Assembly (NCBI RefSeq): GCF_001667925.1
Contig: NZ_LZJR01000024.1
Span: 1 to 56,757 of the forward strand
DNA from: Mycobacterium sp. E2479
Lineage (GTDB): Bacteria > Actinomycetota > Actinomycetes > Mycobacteriales > Mycobacteriaceae
DNA: 56,757 nucleotides
Direction: 5' to 3'
Shown here: piece by piece, positions 6,733 through 16,402 of the stretch
How positions within the stretch are numbered: position 1 is the stretch's first letter
How the letters are laid out: every line of letters begins with the position of its first letter
The notes under the pieces: model-generated
Databases searched by the model: none
What the model was told of the DNA's origin: nothing
Seen by the model: only the letters and a program-made list of their open reading frames with translations
Program-made: the position numbers and the translations under genes

Positions 6733-9580
6733 CCGAACGGGCAGCCTTGCGCGTCTGACCAGCCGGTACGCGGTCCTCGTCGCCGGCCTATGGGTCCTGG
6801 CGGCGGGAATCGCTAATGTGGCGGTCCCGCAATTGGAGCGGGTCGTGGACTCCCATGCCCGGTCCTTCATGCCGACCGGCGCGCCGAGCGCGGTGGCCGC
6901 CGCCCGGGCCGCCCGGCTATTCAACCAGACGCCCAGCAATAACTTCGTTTACGTTGTGCTGGAACGCAATCAGCGGCTGGCGCCGCAGGATCGCCGGTTC
7001 TACGATGCGCTGACGACATCGCTCGGCTCGGATCGGCGCCACGTGTATGCGGTGACCGACCTGTGGTCGCAGCAGGCCACCGCCGCCGGCGCGCAGAGCC
7101 CGGACGGCAAGGCGGTCAGCGTGATGGTGCGGCTGGCCGGGATGCTGGGCACCGCGCAGGCGCGTGATTCGGTGAACGCCGTGCGCGGGGCCGTCCAAAA
7201 GCTCTCACCGCCGCCGGGCCTGGTAGTCCATGTCACGGGTCCCGGTGCCACAATCGTCGACGAATTCTCCGCGATCGATCGGCAGATGCTCAAAATCACC
7301 GGCGCCACCATCGGGCTCATTCTGCTATTGCTGCTGGTGGTCTACCGATCACCCATCCCAGCCGCGATCCCGCTGATCTCGGTCGGACTCGCGCTGGCTC
7401 TGGCTCGCGCCGTCGTCGCCGCCCTAGGCCAGGCCAATGTGGTTGAGGTGTCGCTTTTTTCGGTGGCGCTCATGGCCGCCATGACATTGGGCGCGGGGAC
7501 CGACTACGCGATCTTCCTGGTGGGCCGCTACCACGAAGGCCGGCGCCGCGGCGTGGCTCCGACCCAGGCGTTGACGCAGGCCTACCGGTCCATCGCGCCC
7601 GTGGTAATTGGATCGGCGCTCACCGTGTCGGTGGCACTGGCGTGCCTGGTCTTCGCGAAGGTGGGCGCCTTCCGCAGCGCCGGGTTGCCCTGCGCGATCG
7701 GCATTCTGGCGACCATGGTCGCGGCACTGACCCTGACGCCCGCGCTCATGAGCCTGGCGATACGCCGGGGGTATCTCGAGCCGCGTCCGTCGAAAACGGC
7801 GCATCGCTGGCGTCGTGTCGGAACGGCCGTGGCGCGGTGGCCCGGACCGATCCTGGTCACTGCGCTGGCGTCGACCCTGCTGGTCGCGTTGCCGTTGGTC
7901 GGCATGCGGGTCGGCTTCAACGAACCCGCTGCCACGCCGTCGTCCGCCGACTCTAACCGTGGTTATGCCAGCGCCGACCGGCATTTCGCGGCCAACGCAC
8001 TGCTGCCCGATGTCATCGCAATCCAGGCCGACCACGACCTACGCAATCCAGCCGGCCTGATCGCCATCGAGCGAATCACCCGCCACATCATGGCCGTGCC
8101 GGGGGTGCGTGCGGTGCAATCCGCCAGCCGCCCCGACGGCAAGGTGCCCGAACAGGCGACGTTGAGCTATCAGGCCGGTGTGCTCGGCCGTCAGTTCGGT
8201 GAAACCATGGATTCGCTGACGCAGCGCCTCAAGCGAGTCTCCGAACTGGACAGTGCGCTGGCGCAGACCCAGGCTGCGGTCGACGGGTTGGGCAGCGGAT
8301 TGCGCGGTGGCAGTGCCGGATTGGCCGACATGTCCGGCGCCGCGCAAGAAATGCGAGCCGGGATGGACGGACTGCAGCAAAATGTCACTACGGTGTCGGG
8401 TTACCTCGACCCGCTGCGGGACTTCGTCGGGCGCACCCCCGACTGCGCCACCAATCCGATCTGCTCGACAGTGGACCGGGTACTCCAGCCCGTCGATAGC
8501 CTGGTGCAGACATCCGCCGACCTGGGTTCGGGCGCGGCCAAGCTCACCAGCGGATCGAGCACGGCCGCCGCCGCGATGGCGACCCTGCCGCAGAGTGTGG
8601 CATCGATGCGAGATGCGTTGGGGCAAGCGCGTTCGGCCACGCACGACTTGTTGAGTCTGTCCGACGCGCTCGGGCCCCAAATGCACCGGCTGACCGATTA
8701 CCTGAACGAGATCGCCACACAGTTTCAGGGCAGCGCAGCGGCGGACTTCTACATGCCGCAGCGGGCGTTGACCGACCCCCGGTACACCACGGCGCTGGGC
8801 CACCTGGTCTCAGAGAACGGCCGTGCCGCTTACCTGCTGGTGTATGGCGATGGGTCGGAGTGGGGTGCCAACGGTGTCGAGCGCGCGGGCCAGGTGCGCG
8901 CCGCCATCAGGGAGGCCACCAAGGAAGGCACCCTGACTCCGACCGAGGTCGACCTCGCCGGAGTTGGACCGGTAACCGCCGATCTGCAGCGTTTTGTCGC
9001 CGGGGACACCACGCTTCTGGTGTGTGCCGCACTGGTTCTCATCTTCCTCATCGTCACGGCCATGTTGCGCAGCCCGGTCGCGGGACTGGTCGTGGTCGGG
9101 ACCGTCGTCACCTCCTACGCGTCGGCCGTCGGTGCCAGCGTGCTGATCTGGCAGCACCTGCTCCATCACGACCTGCACTGGGCCGTGGCCCCGATCGCCT
9201 TCATCGCGCTGACCGCCGTCGGCGCGGACTACAACCTGCTGCTGGCGTTGCGCATCAAACAGGAAGCGGCGGCGGGCCTGAAGACCGGCATCATCCGGGC
9301 GTTCGGCGGTACCGGCGGCGTGGTCACGATAGCGGGTGTCATCTTCGGACTGACCATGCTGGCGCAGCTGAGTAGCAGCGTGCTCAGCATCGCCCAGATC
9401 GGCACGACGATCGCGGTCGGATTGCTACTGGACACGCTGGTGGTGCGGACGTTCATCGTGCCGTCGATCGTGACGCTACTGGGCCGGTGGTTCTGGTGGC
9501 CGAGTCCGCTTCCCCGCCACACCGTCCCGTCGTCGATGAAAACGCCCGAGCCGCAGCTGGTTACTGCGGTGGCGGTGTAA
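6725..9580 (+). CDS. MmpL-family RND transporter (about 950 aa)
   Basis: This is an MMPL transporter exporting lipids or siderophores, or effluxing drugs, using proton motive force. It has the family layout: one TM near the N-terminus, a periplasmic loop, a TM bundle, a second long periplasmic loop and a final TM bundle. The proton-relay Asp-Tyr pairs are visible in GAGTDYAIFLVGRYHEGRRR and GADYNLLLALR. The second loop holds a helical Ala/Ser/Gln-rich segment (from AQEMRAGMDGLQQN on) typical of mycobacterial MmpLs. The start is uncertain: TTG 6725 gives the shortest overlap with the preceding gene, while GTG 6710, ATG 6677 and GTG 6668 are alternatives. The substrate is unknown and no mmpS or lipid-synthesis gene is adjacent. 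The 3' end overlaps the convergent eccC2 by 20 nt. Confidence 0.92.
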   Translation: MHDRTGSLARLTSRYAVLVAGLWVLAAGIANVAVPQLERVVDSHARSFMPTGAPSAVAAARAARLFNQTPSNNFVYVVLERNQRLAPQDRRFYDALTTSLGSDRRHVYAVTDLWSQQATAAGAQSPDGKAVSVMVRLAGMLGTAQARDSVNAVRGAVQKLSPPPGLVVHVTGPGATIVDEFSAIDRQMLKITGATIGLILLLLLVVYRSPIPAAIPLISVGLALALARAVVAALGQANVVEVSLFSVALMAAMTLGAGTDYAIFLVGRYHEGRRRGVAPTQALTQAYRSIAPVVIGSALTVSVALACLVFAKVGAFRSAGLPCAIGILATMVAALTLTPALMSLAIRRGYLEPRPSKTAHRWRRVGTAVARWPGPILVTALASTLLVALPLVGMRVGFNEPAATPSSADSNRGYASADRHFAANALLPDVIAIQADHDLRNPAGLIAIERITRHIMAVPGVRAVQSASRPDGKVPEQATLSYQAGVLGRQFGETMDSLTQRLKRVSELDSALAQTQAAVDGLGSGLRGGSAGLADMSGAAQEMRAGMDGLQQNVTTVSGYLDPLRDFVGRTPDCATNPICSTVDRVLQPVDSLVQTSADLGSGAAKLTSGSSTAAAAMATLPQSVASMRDALGQARSATHDLLSLSDALGPQMHRLTDYLNEIATQFQGSAAADFYMPQRALTDPRYTTALGHLVSENGRAAYLLVYGDGSEWGANGVERAGQVRAAIREATKEGTLTPTEVDLAGVGPVTADLQRFVAGDTTLLVCAALVLIFLIVTAMLRSPVAGLVVVGTVVTSYASAVGASVLIWQHLLHHDLHWAVAPIAFIALTAVGADYNLLLALRIKQEAAAGLKTGIIRAFGGTGGVVTIAGVIFGLTMLAQLSSSVLSIAQIGTTIAVGLLLDTLVVRTFIVPSIVTLLGRWFWWPSPLPRHTVPSSMKTPEPQLVTAVAV

Positions 9581-12500
9581 CCGACGAGGGCAGCCCGACC
9601 AGAACGCCTTCGACGTCTCCGTCGACGCTGACCAGCAGTCCGCGCCCCGGCGGCAGTGTTTGCGCGCGGACGTTTCGGTTGATCCGGTTCTGCGGATCGT
9701 TGTCCATGTACAGCTGCGCGACCTTCGCCGAGTTCTGGAAGCGCATCCATGGATCCATTTGCAGCGTAGCCCAGTTCGCGCTGTTGCGGGTGGTGAAGAC
9801 GTGCAACCCGATCTGCCGCGCACGCTCCATCAGCTTCCAAAGCGCCGCGCCCACCGGGGGTTTGGGCGGGTAGCTCTGATCCGGGCGCAGGTCCTGGATG
9901 TCGTCGATGAGCACAAAGTGCCGCGGTCCTTCCCAGGGTTTGAGTGCGCGTAACTCCTCCTGACTCAGCCCTTTCGGGGGCAGCCGCGGCAGCAGGACCT
10001 GCTGGGCCAGTGCGGTGACCACCTCGTCGATCTCATCCTGGTCATAGGCGTATGCGCGCACGTAACCCGGTCCGTGCAGATCCCGTAGACCGTGCGGTGC
10101 GGTCTTGGGGTCGATCAGCGTCAGCTGCGCTTCCTCGGGGCTGAATCGGTTCATGATCGCCTCACCAATGGCGACCAGCGACAGGGTTTTTCCGCACCCT
10201 TGCCGTCCCAAGATCATCAAACCGGGGCTCTCGCGCAGCCTGATGGGAACCGGGCCCAATTCGTGACGCTCGCCGATGGCGAAAGAGATCGACAGGTCAT
10301 CGCCGCTGGGGTGCGCGGCCTCGTAGTCCAGAATCGCCTTCAGCGCCACCCGCTGCGGCAGGCGCTGCAGGGTGGCGTGCTTGGTGACTCCGGCGACATC
10401 CGCGATGCGTGCGCCGACGTCGACGATGCTCACTACCGCGCCGGTGTTCGGATCGGTCAGGGCCGGAACACCCACCCGTAGCTCGTGCAAGCTGTCGGTC
10501 AGGCCGAAGCCGGGCCGGTTCAGCGTCCGCCGCGCCGCGTCGCGTGACTCGAGCGACGAGTGGCCCATTTGACTTTCGCTCGGGTCGGCCAGCCGCAATT
10601 GGATGCGCGCGGTGGCGTTTTGCAGCAGGCTTTGTCGCTGGCCGTGAATCCAGCCGCCGGCGCTGCACATCAGGTGCACCCCGTATTCGGGGCCGCGGCT
10701 GCTCAGCGAGATGATGCGGTCGCCCAGCACGGTGTCTTTCGAGTACAGGTCGTCGTAGTCATCGACCACCACGAAGACATCGCCGAACGGGTCGCCGGCG
10801 TCGGTGCCGCCCAATCCGTCGCTGCCCGGGCCGAATCGGCGCTCGCGGAAACCGTCGAGGTCGATCTTGAGGCGCCGGAACGAGTCCTCGCGGGCGTCGA
10901 TCAACGCGTCCATGCTGCTTAAAATGCGCTCGATACCCTCGGCGTCCTTTGGCGAGACGATATCGGTGACGTGGGGCAACGATGCGGCCTGGGCGAGGGT
11001 GGCGCCGCCGATGCAGAAGAACGTCACGCGCGACGGGCTGTACATCGTTGCCGCCGAGCACATCAGCGTCATCAGCGTGGTGGTCTTGCCGCGCTGCTTG
11101 GCACCCACCACGATCACATTGCTGCGCAACGCATCCACCGCGTGAACGATCTGCTTGGACTCTTCCGGGATGTCCATGACACCGACCGGGAACATCAACC
11201 CCGCGTTGTGTCCGTAGTCGACGTGCCAGGGTTTGCCGCGGTATCCCGCGACCAGGGCGTCGATGGACTCGGGCTCCTCCAGTGGCTCCAGCCAAGGTCG
11301 GCGCGGTGAGCGGTGGGGCACGTCGTGCAACGACTCGCGCAGCACGTCGACGATCTTCTTCCGCTTGAAACCATCTTCGTAGTAGAGGAATTCGTCGGGC
11401 TCGGCGTCTACGGCGGCGGCTGCTTCCAACGCCGAGGCGTCGGAGGCGTCCAGTGGCTGGAATTGCCAGTTGTAAAGCCGCGGCTTGGTCAAGGTCATGT
11501 CGACGGTGGTGGCCACCTCCTTGGCCTTCGGCACCACAAAGGGGGCGGAAAGATAGAAGCAGCGGAATGGTTCGAGATCACGCGGTCCCACCTTCAGCAG
11601 GCCGAAACCGTTTTCCTTCGACGGTAGGTGGTAGGCGGCATCCGAGCCGATCACCTCGCGGCTGTCGTCGCCGGACTCGGCGCGCAGCGCGATGCGGAAC
11701 GCGATGTTGGACTTGACCTTTTGCAGCGACGACAGGTCCAGCCGCTGCCCACCGAGCATGAAGAACACGTTGGCGCCGCGGCCCTCCTGGCCGATGTGGA
11801 TGATGAGATTGATCCACTTCTCGTGGTTGGCGAACAGTTCCAGGTACTCATCGACGATGACGAGCAGGACCGGCACCGGGGGCAGATCCCGTCCGGCGAG
11901 CCGGATCTCTTCGTAGTCGTTGGCGTCGCGCGCGCCCACCGAGGTGAACAGCTCGTAGCGCTGCTTGATCTCACCGTCGATGACCCTGCGCATCCGCTCG
12001 GCCAGGTGCCGTTCGTCCTTGCCGAGGTTCGACAGCGCCGCCACCACATGGGGAATGCCCAAGATGTCCTGCGCCGCCGATTCGAATTTCATGTCGACGA
12101 AAATGACGTTGAACGTCTCCGGCGAGTGGGTCAGCGCGATGCCGTAGACCAACGACAGAAAGAATTCCGACTTACCCGAGCCACTGGTGCCGATGACCAC
12201 CGAGTGGAACCCGAAGCCGCCGAAGTCTTTCGCACGGAGGATGATGTTCTGCAGCTCACCGTTGGGTTTGGCACCGACCGGGACCTCGCACCAACGCTCG
12301 TCGCCGCGCCCCCGCCGCTCGGACCATAACCGGTCGACATCCAGGTCGCGTGGGTCACCGATTCCCAGGGCCCGCAGCAGTTCGGTTGCGCCGCTGACCG
12401 AGTCGGCGATCTCACTGCGGCTCGTCGGCGACCAACGGGCCATGGCCCGCGCATACCGATAGGCGCGGTGCACGGAAAGCTGGTCGGCGTGGGCGAAAAA

Positions 12501-13775
12501 CTTGTTACGCACCCGCAGCAGCGGTGCCGGGCGGTCGTCCTCGTCGTCGGCGTCGGAACCGACGCGGTGCAGAGCTATATCACCGTTAACCGCTCCCTTG
12601 GGCGCGCTGTGGCGCTCGCTGAGATCGAAGACCTGGTCATTGGCGAAGCCCACGCCGGTACCAATGCGGGAGGCGATGCGCAGCAAAGTGATTCCCGCCT
12701 TACCGACCTGCCCGGCCACGCTCTCCCAGGCATCGGGGCTGCCGGTGTTGTCGTCGACGATCACCAGGTGCGGGCCAAGATCGACCATGTCCGTGCCGGT
12801 TTCCAGCGTCGAGCCCATCGCGGTGGGGCTGACCGCGGCTAGCGGCGCCCATGCGCCGCGTTTGCCCTTCATGTGCAGCTGGGCACCGAGCGTTTCTTCG
12901 AGTTCCTCGGGCGTGGCGAAGACCAGACGCCGGAACCCGCACGCGTCGAACAGCTCATCGTGCAGGTTGTGCGGCAGCCAGATGATCCACGACCACACCT
13001 CGGGGTTACGGGTCACCACGAGCAGCTTGACGTCGCGCGGGTTGTGGAACACCGCCAGGGCGCACAGCACTGAGCGCATCAGCGAGCGCAGCCGATCCAG
13101 ATCCGCACCGACGAAGCTGAATCCGGGCGCCGAGCGTAGGTTGACCACCTTGGCGATATCGCGAATCTTGCGCTGCTCCAGGATGAAATCGCGAAGGGCC
13201 TGCCCCGTGACGGGCTCTAGCTCCTCATCGGAGGCGATGTCGGGCCATGTCACTGACAGTACCGAGTCGGGTGCGTGTTGAACACCCGTGCCTAGGCGCA
13301 CCTCCAGGAAGTCCGCGTCGGCGCGCCCGCGTTCCCACATCCTGGGGCCGCCGATGATGGCACCGAGCCCGCGGGGATCGGAGTGCACGGAGTTCTGCCA
13401 TTCACGTTGCGCGCACACGGCGGTCTGGATCTCATCGCGGTTACTGTCAAGCTCACGAAGATAGCGGCGGCGGCCCTTTTCCATTTCGCCCCAAGTGATC
13501 TTGCGGGCACGCCCGAAGCGGCCGGAGAATGCCAGCATGCTGAAGGCGCCGATGCCCATCAGGGGGAAGAAGCCGGTGGTCAGGCTGCGCACACCCGAGA
13601 CGTACAGCATGACGATGGTGCCGATGAGCGCGACGATCAGCGCCGGCACTCCGATCATCACCCAAATGTTGCGAGGCTCGCGTTCCGGCAGCGCGATCGG
13701 CGCACTGGGTGCTACCCGCACCGGTTTCGGCGGCTCGATCCTGACACGGTTGATGGGGAATGCTTTTTTGGACAT
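9561..13775 (-). CDS. eccC2: ESX-2 type VII secretion ATPase EccC2 (1404 aa, Rv3894c-like)
   Basis: EccC is the FtsK/SpoIIIE-type motor of T7SS that recognises substrates and energises export at the inner membrane. Two TM helices (residues about 38-60 and 64-84) precede the DUF/stalk region. Three ATPase modules follow, with P-loops GTSGSGKS near 527, GAKQRGKT near 890 and GRQGCGKT near 1189, and acidic Walker B sites LLVIVDEYLELF, FVVVDDYDD and HFVLIDDIQDL. The N-terminus MSKKAFPINRV and much of the body match my memory of M. tuberculosis EccC2, and the length is near the usual 1396. All three motors look intact. It starts 3 nt after the eccB2 stop. None of the genes that follow eccC2 in the H37Rv ESX-2 locus is present; a convergent mmpL comes next. 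Confidence 0.95.
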   Translation of the reverse strand: MSKKAFPINRVRIEPPKPVRVAPSAPIALPEREPRNIWVMIGVPALIVALIGTIVMLYVSGVRSLTTGFFPLMGIGAFSMLAFSGRFGRARKITWGEMEKGRRRYLRELDSNRDEIQTAVCAQREWQNSVHSDPRGLGAIIGGPRMWERGRADADFLEVRLGTGVQHAPDSVLSVTWPDIASDEELEPVTGQALRDFILEQRKIRDIAKVVNLRSAPGFSFVGADLDRLRSLMRSVLCALAVFHNPRDVKLLVVTRNPEVWSWIIWLPHNLHDELFDACGFRRLVFATPEELEETLGAQLHMKGKRGAWAPLAAVSPTAMGSTLETGTDMVDLGPHLVIVDDNTGSPDAWESVAGQVGKAGITLLRIASRIGTGVGFANDQVFDLSERHSAPKGAVNGDIALHRVGSDADDEDDRPAPLLRVRNKFFAHADQLSVHRAYRYARAMARWSPTSRSEIADSVSGATELLRALGIGDPRDLDVDRLWSERRGRGDERWCEVPVGAKPNGELQNIILRAKDFGGFGFHSVVIGTSGSGKSEFFLSLVYGIALTHSPETFNVIFVDMKFESAAQDILGIPHVVAALSNLGKDERHLAERMRRVIDGEIKQRYELFTSVGARDANDYEEIRLAGRDLPPVPVLLVIVDEYLELFANHEKWINLIIHIGQEGRGANVFFMLGGQRLDLSSLQKVKSNIAFRIALRAESGDDSREVIGSDAAYHLPSKENGFGLLKVGPRDLEPFRCFYLSAPFVVPKAKEVATTVDMTLTKPRLYNWQFQPLDASDASALEAAAAVDAEPDEFLYYEDGFKRKKIVDVLRESLHDVPHRSPRRPWLEPLEEPESIDALVAGYRGKPWHVDYGHNAGLMFPVGVMDIPEESKQIVHAVDALRSNVIVVGAKQRGKTTTLMTLMCSAATMYSPSRVTFFCIGGATLAQAASLPHVTDIVSPKDAEGIERILSSMDALIDAREDSFRRLKIDLDGFRERRFGPGSDGLGGTDAGDPFGDVFVVVDDYDDLYSKDTVLGDRIISLSSRGPEYGVHLMCSAGGWIHGQRQSLLQNATARIQLRLADPSESQMGHSSLESRDAARRTLNRPGFGLTDSLHELRVGVPALTDPNTGAVVSIVDVGARIADVAGVTKHATLQRLPQRVALKAILDYEAAHPSGDDLSISFAIGERHELGPVPIRLRESPGLMILGRQGCGKTLSLVAIGEAIMNRFSPEEAQLTLIDPKTAPHGLRDLHGPGYVRAYAYDQDEIDEVVTALAQQVLLPRLPPKGLSQEELRALKPWEGPRHFVLIDDIQDLRPDQSYPPKPPVGAALWKLMERARQIGLHVFTTRNSANWATLQMDPWMRFQNSAKVAQLYMDNDPQNRINRNVRAQTLPPGRGLLVSVDGDVEGVLVGLPSSVTPPPQ

Positions 13776-13778
13776 TCT

Positions 13779-15266
13779 CTAGCCTCCGGGCTTCGCCGAT
13801 GTGGTCACCACAGCCACCTTGCCGAACGCCGGGACGGTGTCCCGCGCCAACAGCGCTGCGTCCCTTGATAACTCCGGGCCCGCCGCGAAGGTCCGCAGCA
13901 GCGGCCAGGGTGCCTGGACTGCCGATCCCGGGTCCAGCCCCAGCGCGCGCAACGTCGTGTCGTCATTGGTGATGCCGAACCGAACCCCATTGTCGGAAAC
14001 CCAAAACAACGATTCCCGCGAATCGGAGGTGACCACACCGCTGGTCGACGTCACGAAGTTGGCGGCGCCCGGCAACACCAGCACCTGGCTGGCGACCACC
14101 GAGGCCGGGTCGCGGTCGTCACGCACCAGGTGGACGATGCGGTTGTCGAGGTATGACGGCGTCGGAAGTCCGCGGCCGTTGTAGACCACAACACGCGCCT
14201 GCGGATCCGTCGAGCCCTTCTCCCACCCCACGCACGTAGTCGGATTGGCTGCGCTATCAATGAAATTCAGACGCTTGGTCGGGTAATAGTCCACCGCAAG
14301 CGAGGACACCTCGGGGATGTTGACCAGCACGTCGGGAGCAACCACGCGGGGCGCTGTCGAGCCATAGGAGTTGGCGCTGCGCAGAAGGTCGGCAACGAAG
14401 CTGGTGATCTTTTGCACGCCGTCGGGCAACAGCACATAGAACTGCTTGCCGCCGCTGGCCGTTTGGGACTGCAACACCGCGCCGACCTGGGAGCCCGAGA
14501 CCCATGTCGAAGGCGTGCCCGCCAGTGGTACCGCGGGCACGCCGATCGGTTCCGTCGCCGGCAATGCGTCGTGGAGCGCCCGCGAAATCTCCACCGGCAG
14601 CGTCACTCCCGGGTCGAGTCCCAAGCTCAGCGTGACAGCCCTGTTCGTCGGATCGATCTGCGAGCGTTTGCCGCCCCAGATCACAAAAGTGTTGCCCTCG
14701 AACGTGACCAACACCCCGGCATCATCACTCAGCGGTGTGGCGCGGTCGAAGCCGTCGAGTTGTCCCGCGATCGAGGTCACTACCGGCCGCTCGGGGCTGC
14801 GTGGTCGCCCCGCCGTGTCGCACACCGCCCACGCCGACGTCGCCCCTCGATGAACCGGCATCGCTGCCGGCGCGCCAGGGATGCCAACGAGCGGTCCGGT
14901 CGGATACTTCGCTATCTCAGCCGGTTTCACCCACGTCGGCTGATTCGCCGTCCCCGTCGCCAGCCGGGCGGACGTCAAATTCAACACCGGGTACAGCCGG
15001 CCGTCAATCCTGGCGTAGAGGGCCCCGGAATCGCGGTCGCCGATGATCGCCGAATCACCGACAATGCCAGTGGGTTTGAGAACATTCAGCAGCAGCATCC
15101 ATCCCGACGCGATGGCCACCAACAGTACCGACAACACCAGCGCGGCGGTCTGCTTGCGGTCATCGTGTTTCATGCGCACCGAAAAACGGGTGGTCGCGGC
15201 GCGCAGCCGTCGGTTATAGAACAGGTGCCCAGAGTTCTGGTCCCGGTTAGACAAACTCAGCGGCAT
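13779..15266 (-). CDS. eccB2: ESX-2 membrane protein EccB2 (495 aa, Rv3895c-like)
   Basis: EccB is a core inner-membrane and periplasmic subunit of the T7SS channel. The sequence has a short cytoplasmic N-terminus (MPLSLSNRDQNSGHLFYNRR), a single TM at about residues 40-62 and a large periplasmic part with the R1-R4 repeat architecture, including VGDSAIIGDRDSGALYARID near its start. The length equals the 495 residues I recall for EccB2. ATG 15266 was chosen over an upstream extension because it matches the family N-terminus and lies 2 nt after the stop of the preceding gene. It forms an operon with eccC2. Confidence 0.94.
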   Translation of the reverse strand: MPLSLSNRDQNSGHLFYNRRLRAATTRFSVRMKHDDRKQTAALVLSVLLVAIASGWMLLLNVLKPTGIVGDSAIIGDRDSGALYARIDGRLYPVLNLTSARLATGTANQPTWVKPAEIAKYPTGPLVGIPGAPAAMPVHRGATSAWAVCDTAGRPRSPERPVVTSIAGQLDGFDRATPLSDDAGVLVTFEGNTFVIWGGKRSQIDPTNRAVTLSLGLDPGVTLPVEISRALHDALPATEPIGVPAVPLAGTPSTWVSGSQVGAVLQSQTASGGKQFYVLLPDGVQKITSFVADLLRSANSYGSTAPRVVAPDVLVNIPEVSSLAVDYYPTKRLNFIDSAANPTTCVGWEKGSTDPQARVVVYNGRGLPTPSYLDNRIVHLVRDDRDPASVVASQVLVLPGAANFVTSTSGVVTSDSRESLFWVSDNGVRFGITNDDTTLRALGLDPGSAVQAPWPLLRTFAAGPELSRDAALLARDTVPAFGKVAVVTTSAKPGG

Positions 15267-15268
15267 GC

Positions 15269-16135
15269 TCAGTACCCCTTGGGCGCTCGGTGAGGATCGG
15301 CCTGCTGAATTCGATCGGCCAGATTCGATGCGTCGGCGGCCACCCCATAGCGGCCCATCGCGTAATTGATGAACGCGCACGCCTGCGCTACCAGATTGTG
15401 GATGTCGCGCGAGGTCCCCGGCTGGTGGTACGCCGCGAAGGTTGGCGCGATGAATTGCCAGGCACCCTTACTCGGTGTGCCCCGCGCCGCGTTGGAATCC
15501 CAGTCGTTAACTGCAGTCGCGTTGTAATTGGACTCGCGGCGAGCCACCAGGTCCATGCCGCGTTCCCAACGAGCGCGCGCAGCCGGGTCATGAATACCCT
15601 TGATGTCCAACGCTTTACGGATGGCTGCCAGCACCGCCGGGCGTCCGCTGGCCTGGTTTCTGTGCATCGACCGCCCTCGAAGGTAGTGCAAGCGTCGCAG
15701 TTTCAGCGCGAGCAGCTTTGCGCGCCGGCGTGATCCGGCGACGTGCCGATGTTGGGTCCGCAGCCGGTCCGCCATACGGGCGACCGCCTCGCGTCGGCCC
15801 ATCGGCGTATCGGCGGCCGGCGTCGTGTCGGTTAAGGCGGCGTCGAGCACCGTCCGCGTCGCCGCACGGCCCTGGGTGTGATCGGACCGCGCCGCGGTGA
15901 TGATCTGTCCGAGCGTCCGGTCTGAATGTGCCGAGCGCGCCAACCGTGATATCGAGGAGCCCGACCGCGCGGCCGCTGCGCCGGGCAGCCCACCAGGACC
16001 ATGCGTCATCGCCTCAGCGCGCGCCCGCGTCTCTATCGGCGCGCCACCGATGCCGTGGTCCGTGGCGGTTCCCGCGAACAGATCGTGGGCACGAGCCAAC
16101 ACCGTGATCGCTCGCATTTTCAGCGGATCTGTCAC
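15269..16135 (-). CDS. Transglycosylase-like (SLT) protein of the ESX-2 locus (288 aa, Rv3896c-like)
   Basis: The C-terminal third contains a lysozyme-like/SLT fold signature. RRESNYNATAVNDWDSNAAR holds the likely catalytic Glu, followed by GAWQFIAPTFAAYHQPG. Such enzymes cleave peptidoglycan and could open the wall for the secretion apparatus. The first 150 residues are Ala/Arg-rich without a classical signal peptide, so export may itself depend on T7SS; this is inferred. GTG 16135 is preceded by GGGGAA at a usable distance. It is immediately upstream of eccB2. Confidence 0.82.
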   Translation of the reverse strand: MTDPLKMRAITVLARAHDLFAGTATDHGIGGAPIETRARAEAMTHGPGGLPGAAAARSGSSISRLARSAHSDRTLGQIITAARSDHTQGRAATRTVLDAALTDTTPAADTPMGRREAVARMADRLRTQHRHVAGSRRRAKLLALKLRRLHYLRGRSMHRNQASGRPAVLAAIRKALDIKGIHDPAARARWERGMDLVARRESNYNATAVNDWDSNAARGTPSKGAWQFIAPTFAAYHQPGTSRDIHNLVAQACAFINYAMGRYGVAADASNLADRIQQADPHRAPKGY

Positions 16136-16402
16136 CGGCTTCCCCGCCGTGATTCACCTGCGCGCCCTCTGGGCGCCGCATCCTTGCCGGCCACTCGCGT
16201 TAGTACTCCCACACCCTTCCTGGCCGCGTGATCCGCGGTCGCTGCCGACGTGCTCAATAGCATGCACGTATCGACAGTTCTGCTGTCAATAACGGGCGAC
16301 CCAACAGGCCCGCGCTCAGGGCTGGGTCGGCCGCGATTACGTAGCGACCTTACTGCCGGGCGAACTGCGCGACCACTCACCTTCCCCTGGGCTGGAGGAG
16401 GC
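16136..16402. other. Intergenic gap inside the ESX-2 gene cluster
   Basis: This 267-base gap lies between the SLT gene and the Gly/Pro-rich gene, and no coding frame or convincing hairpin is seen. A separate promoter for the SLT-eccB2-eccC2 part is plausible here. Confidence 0.35.
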
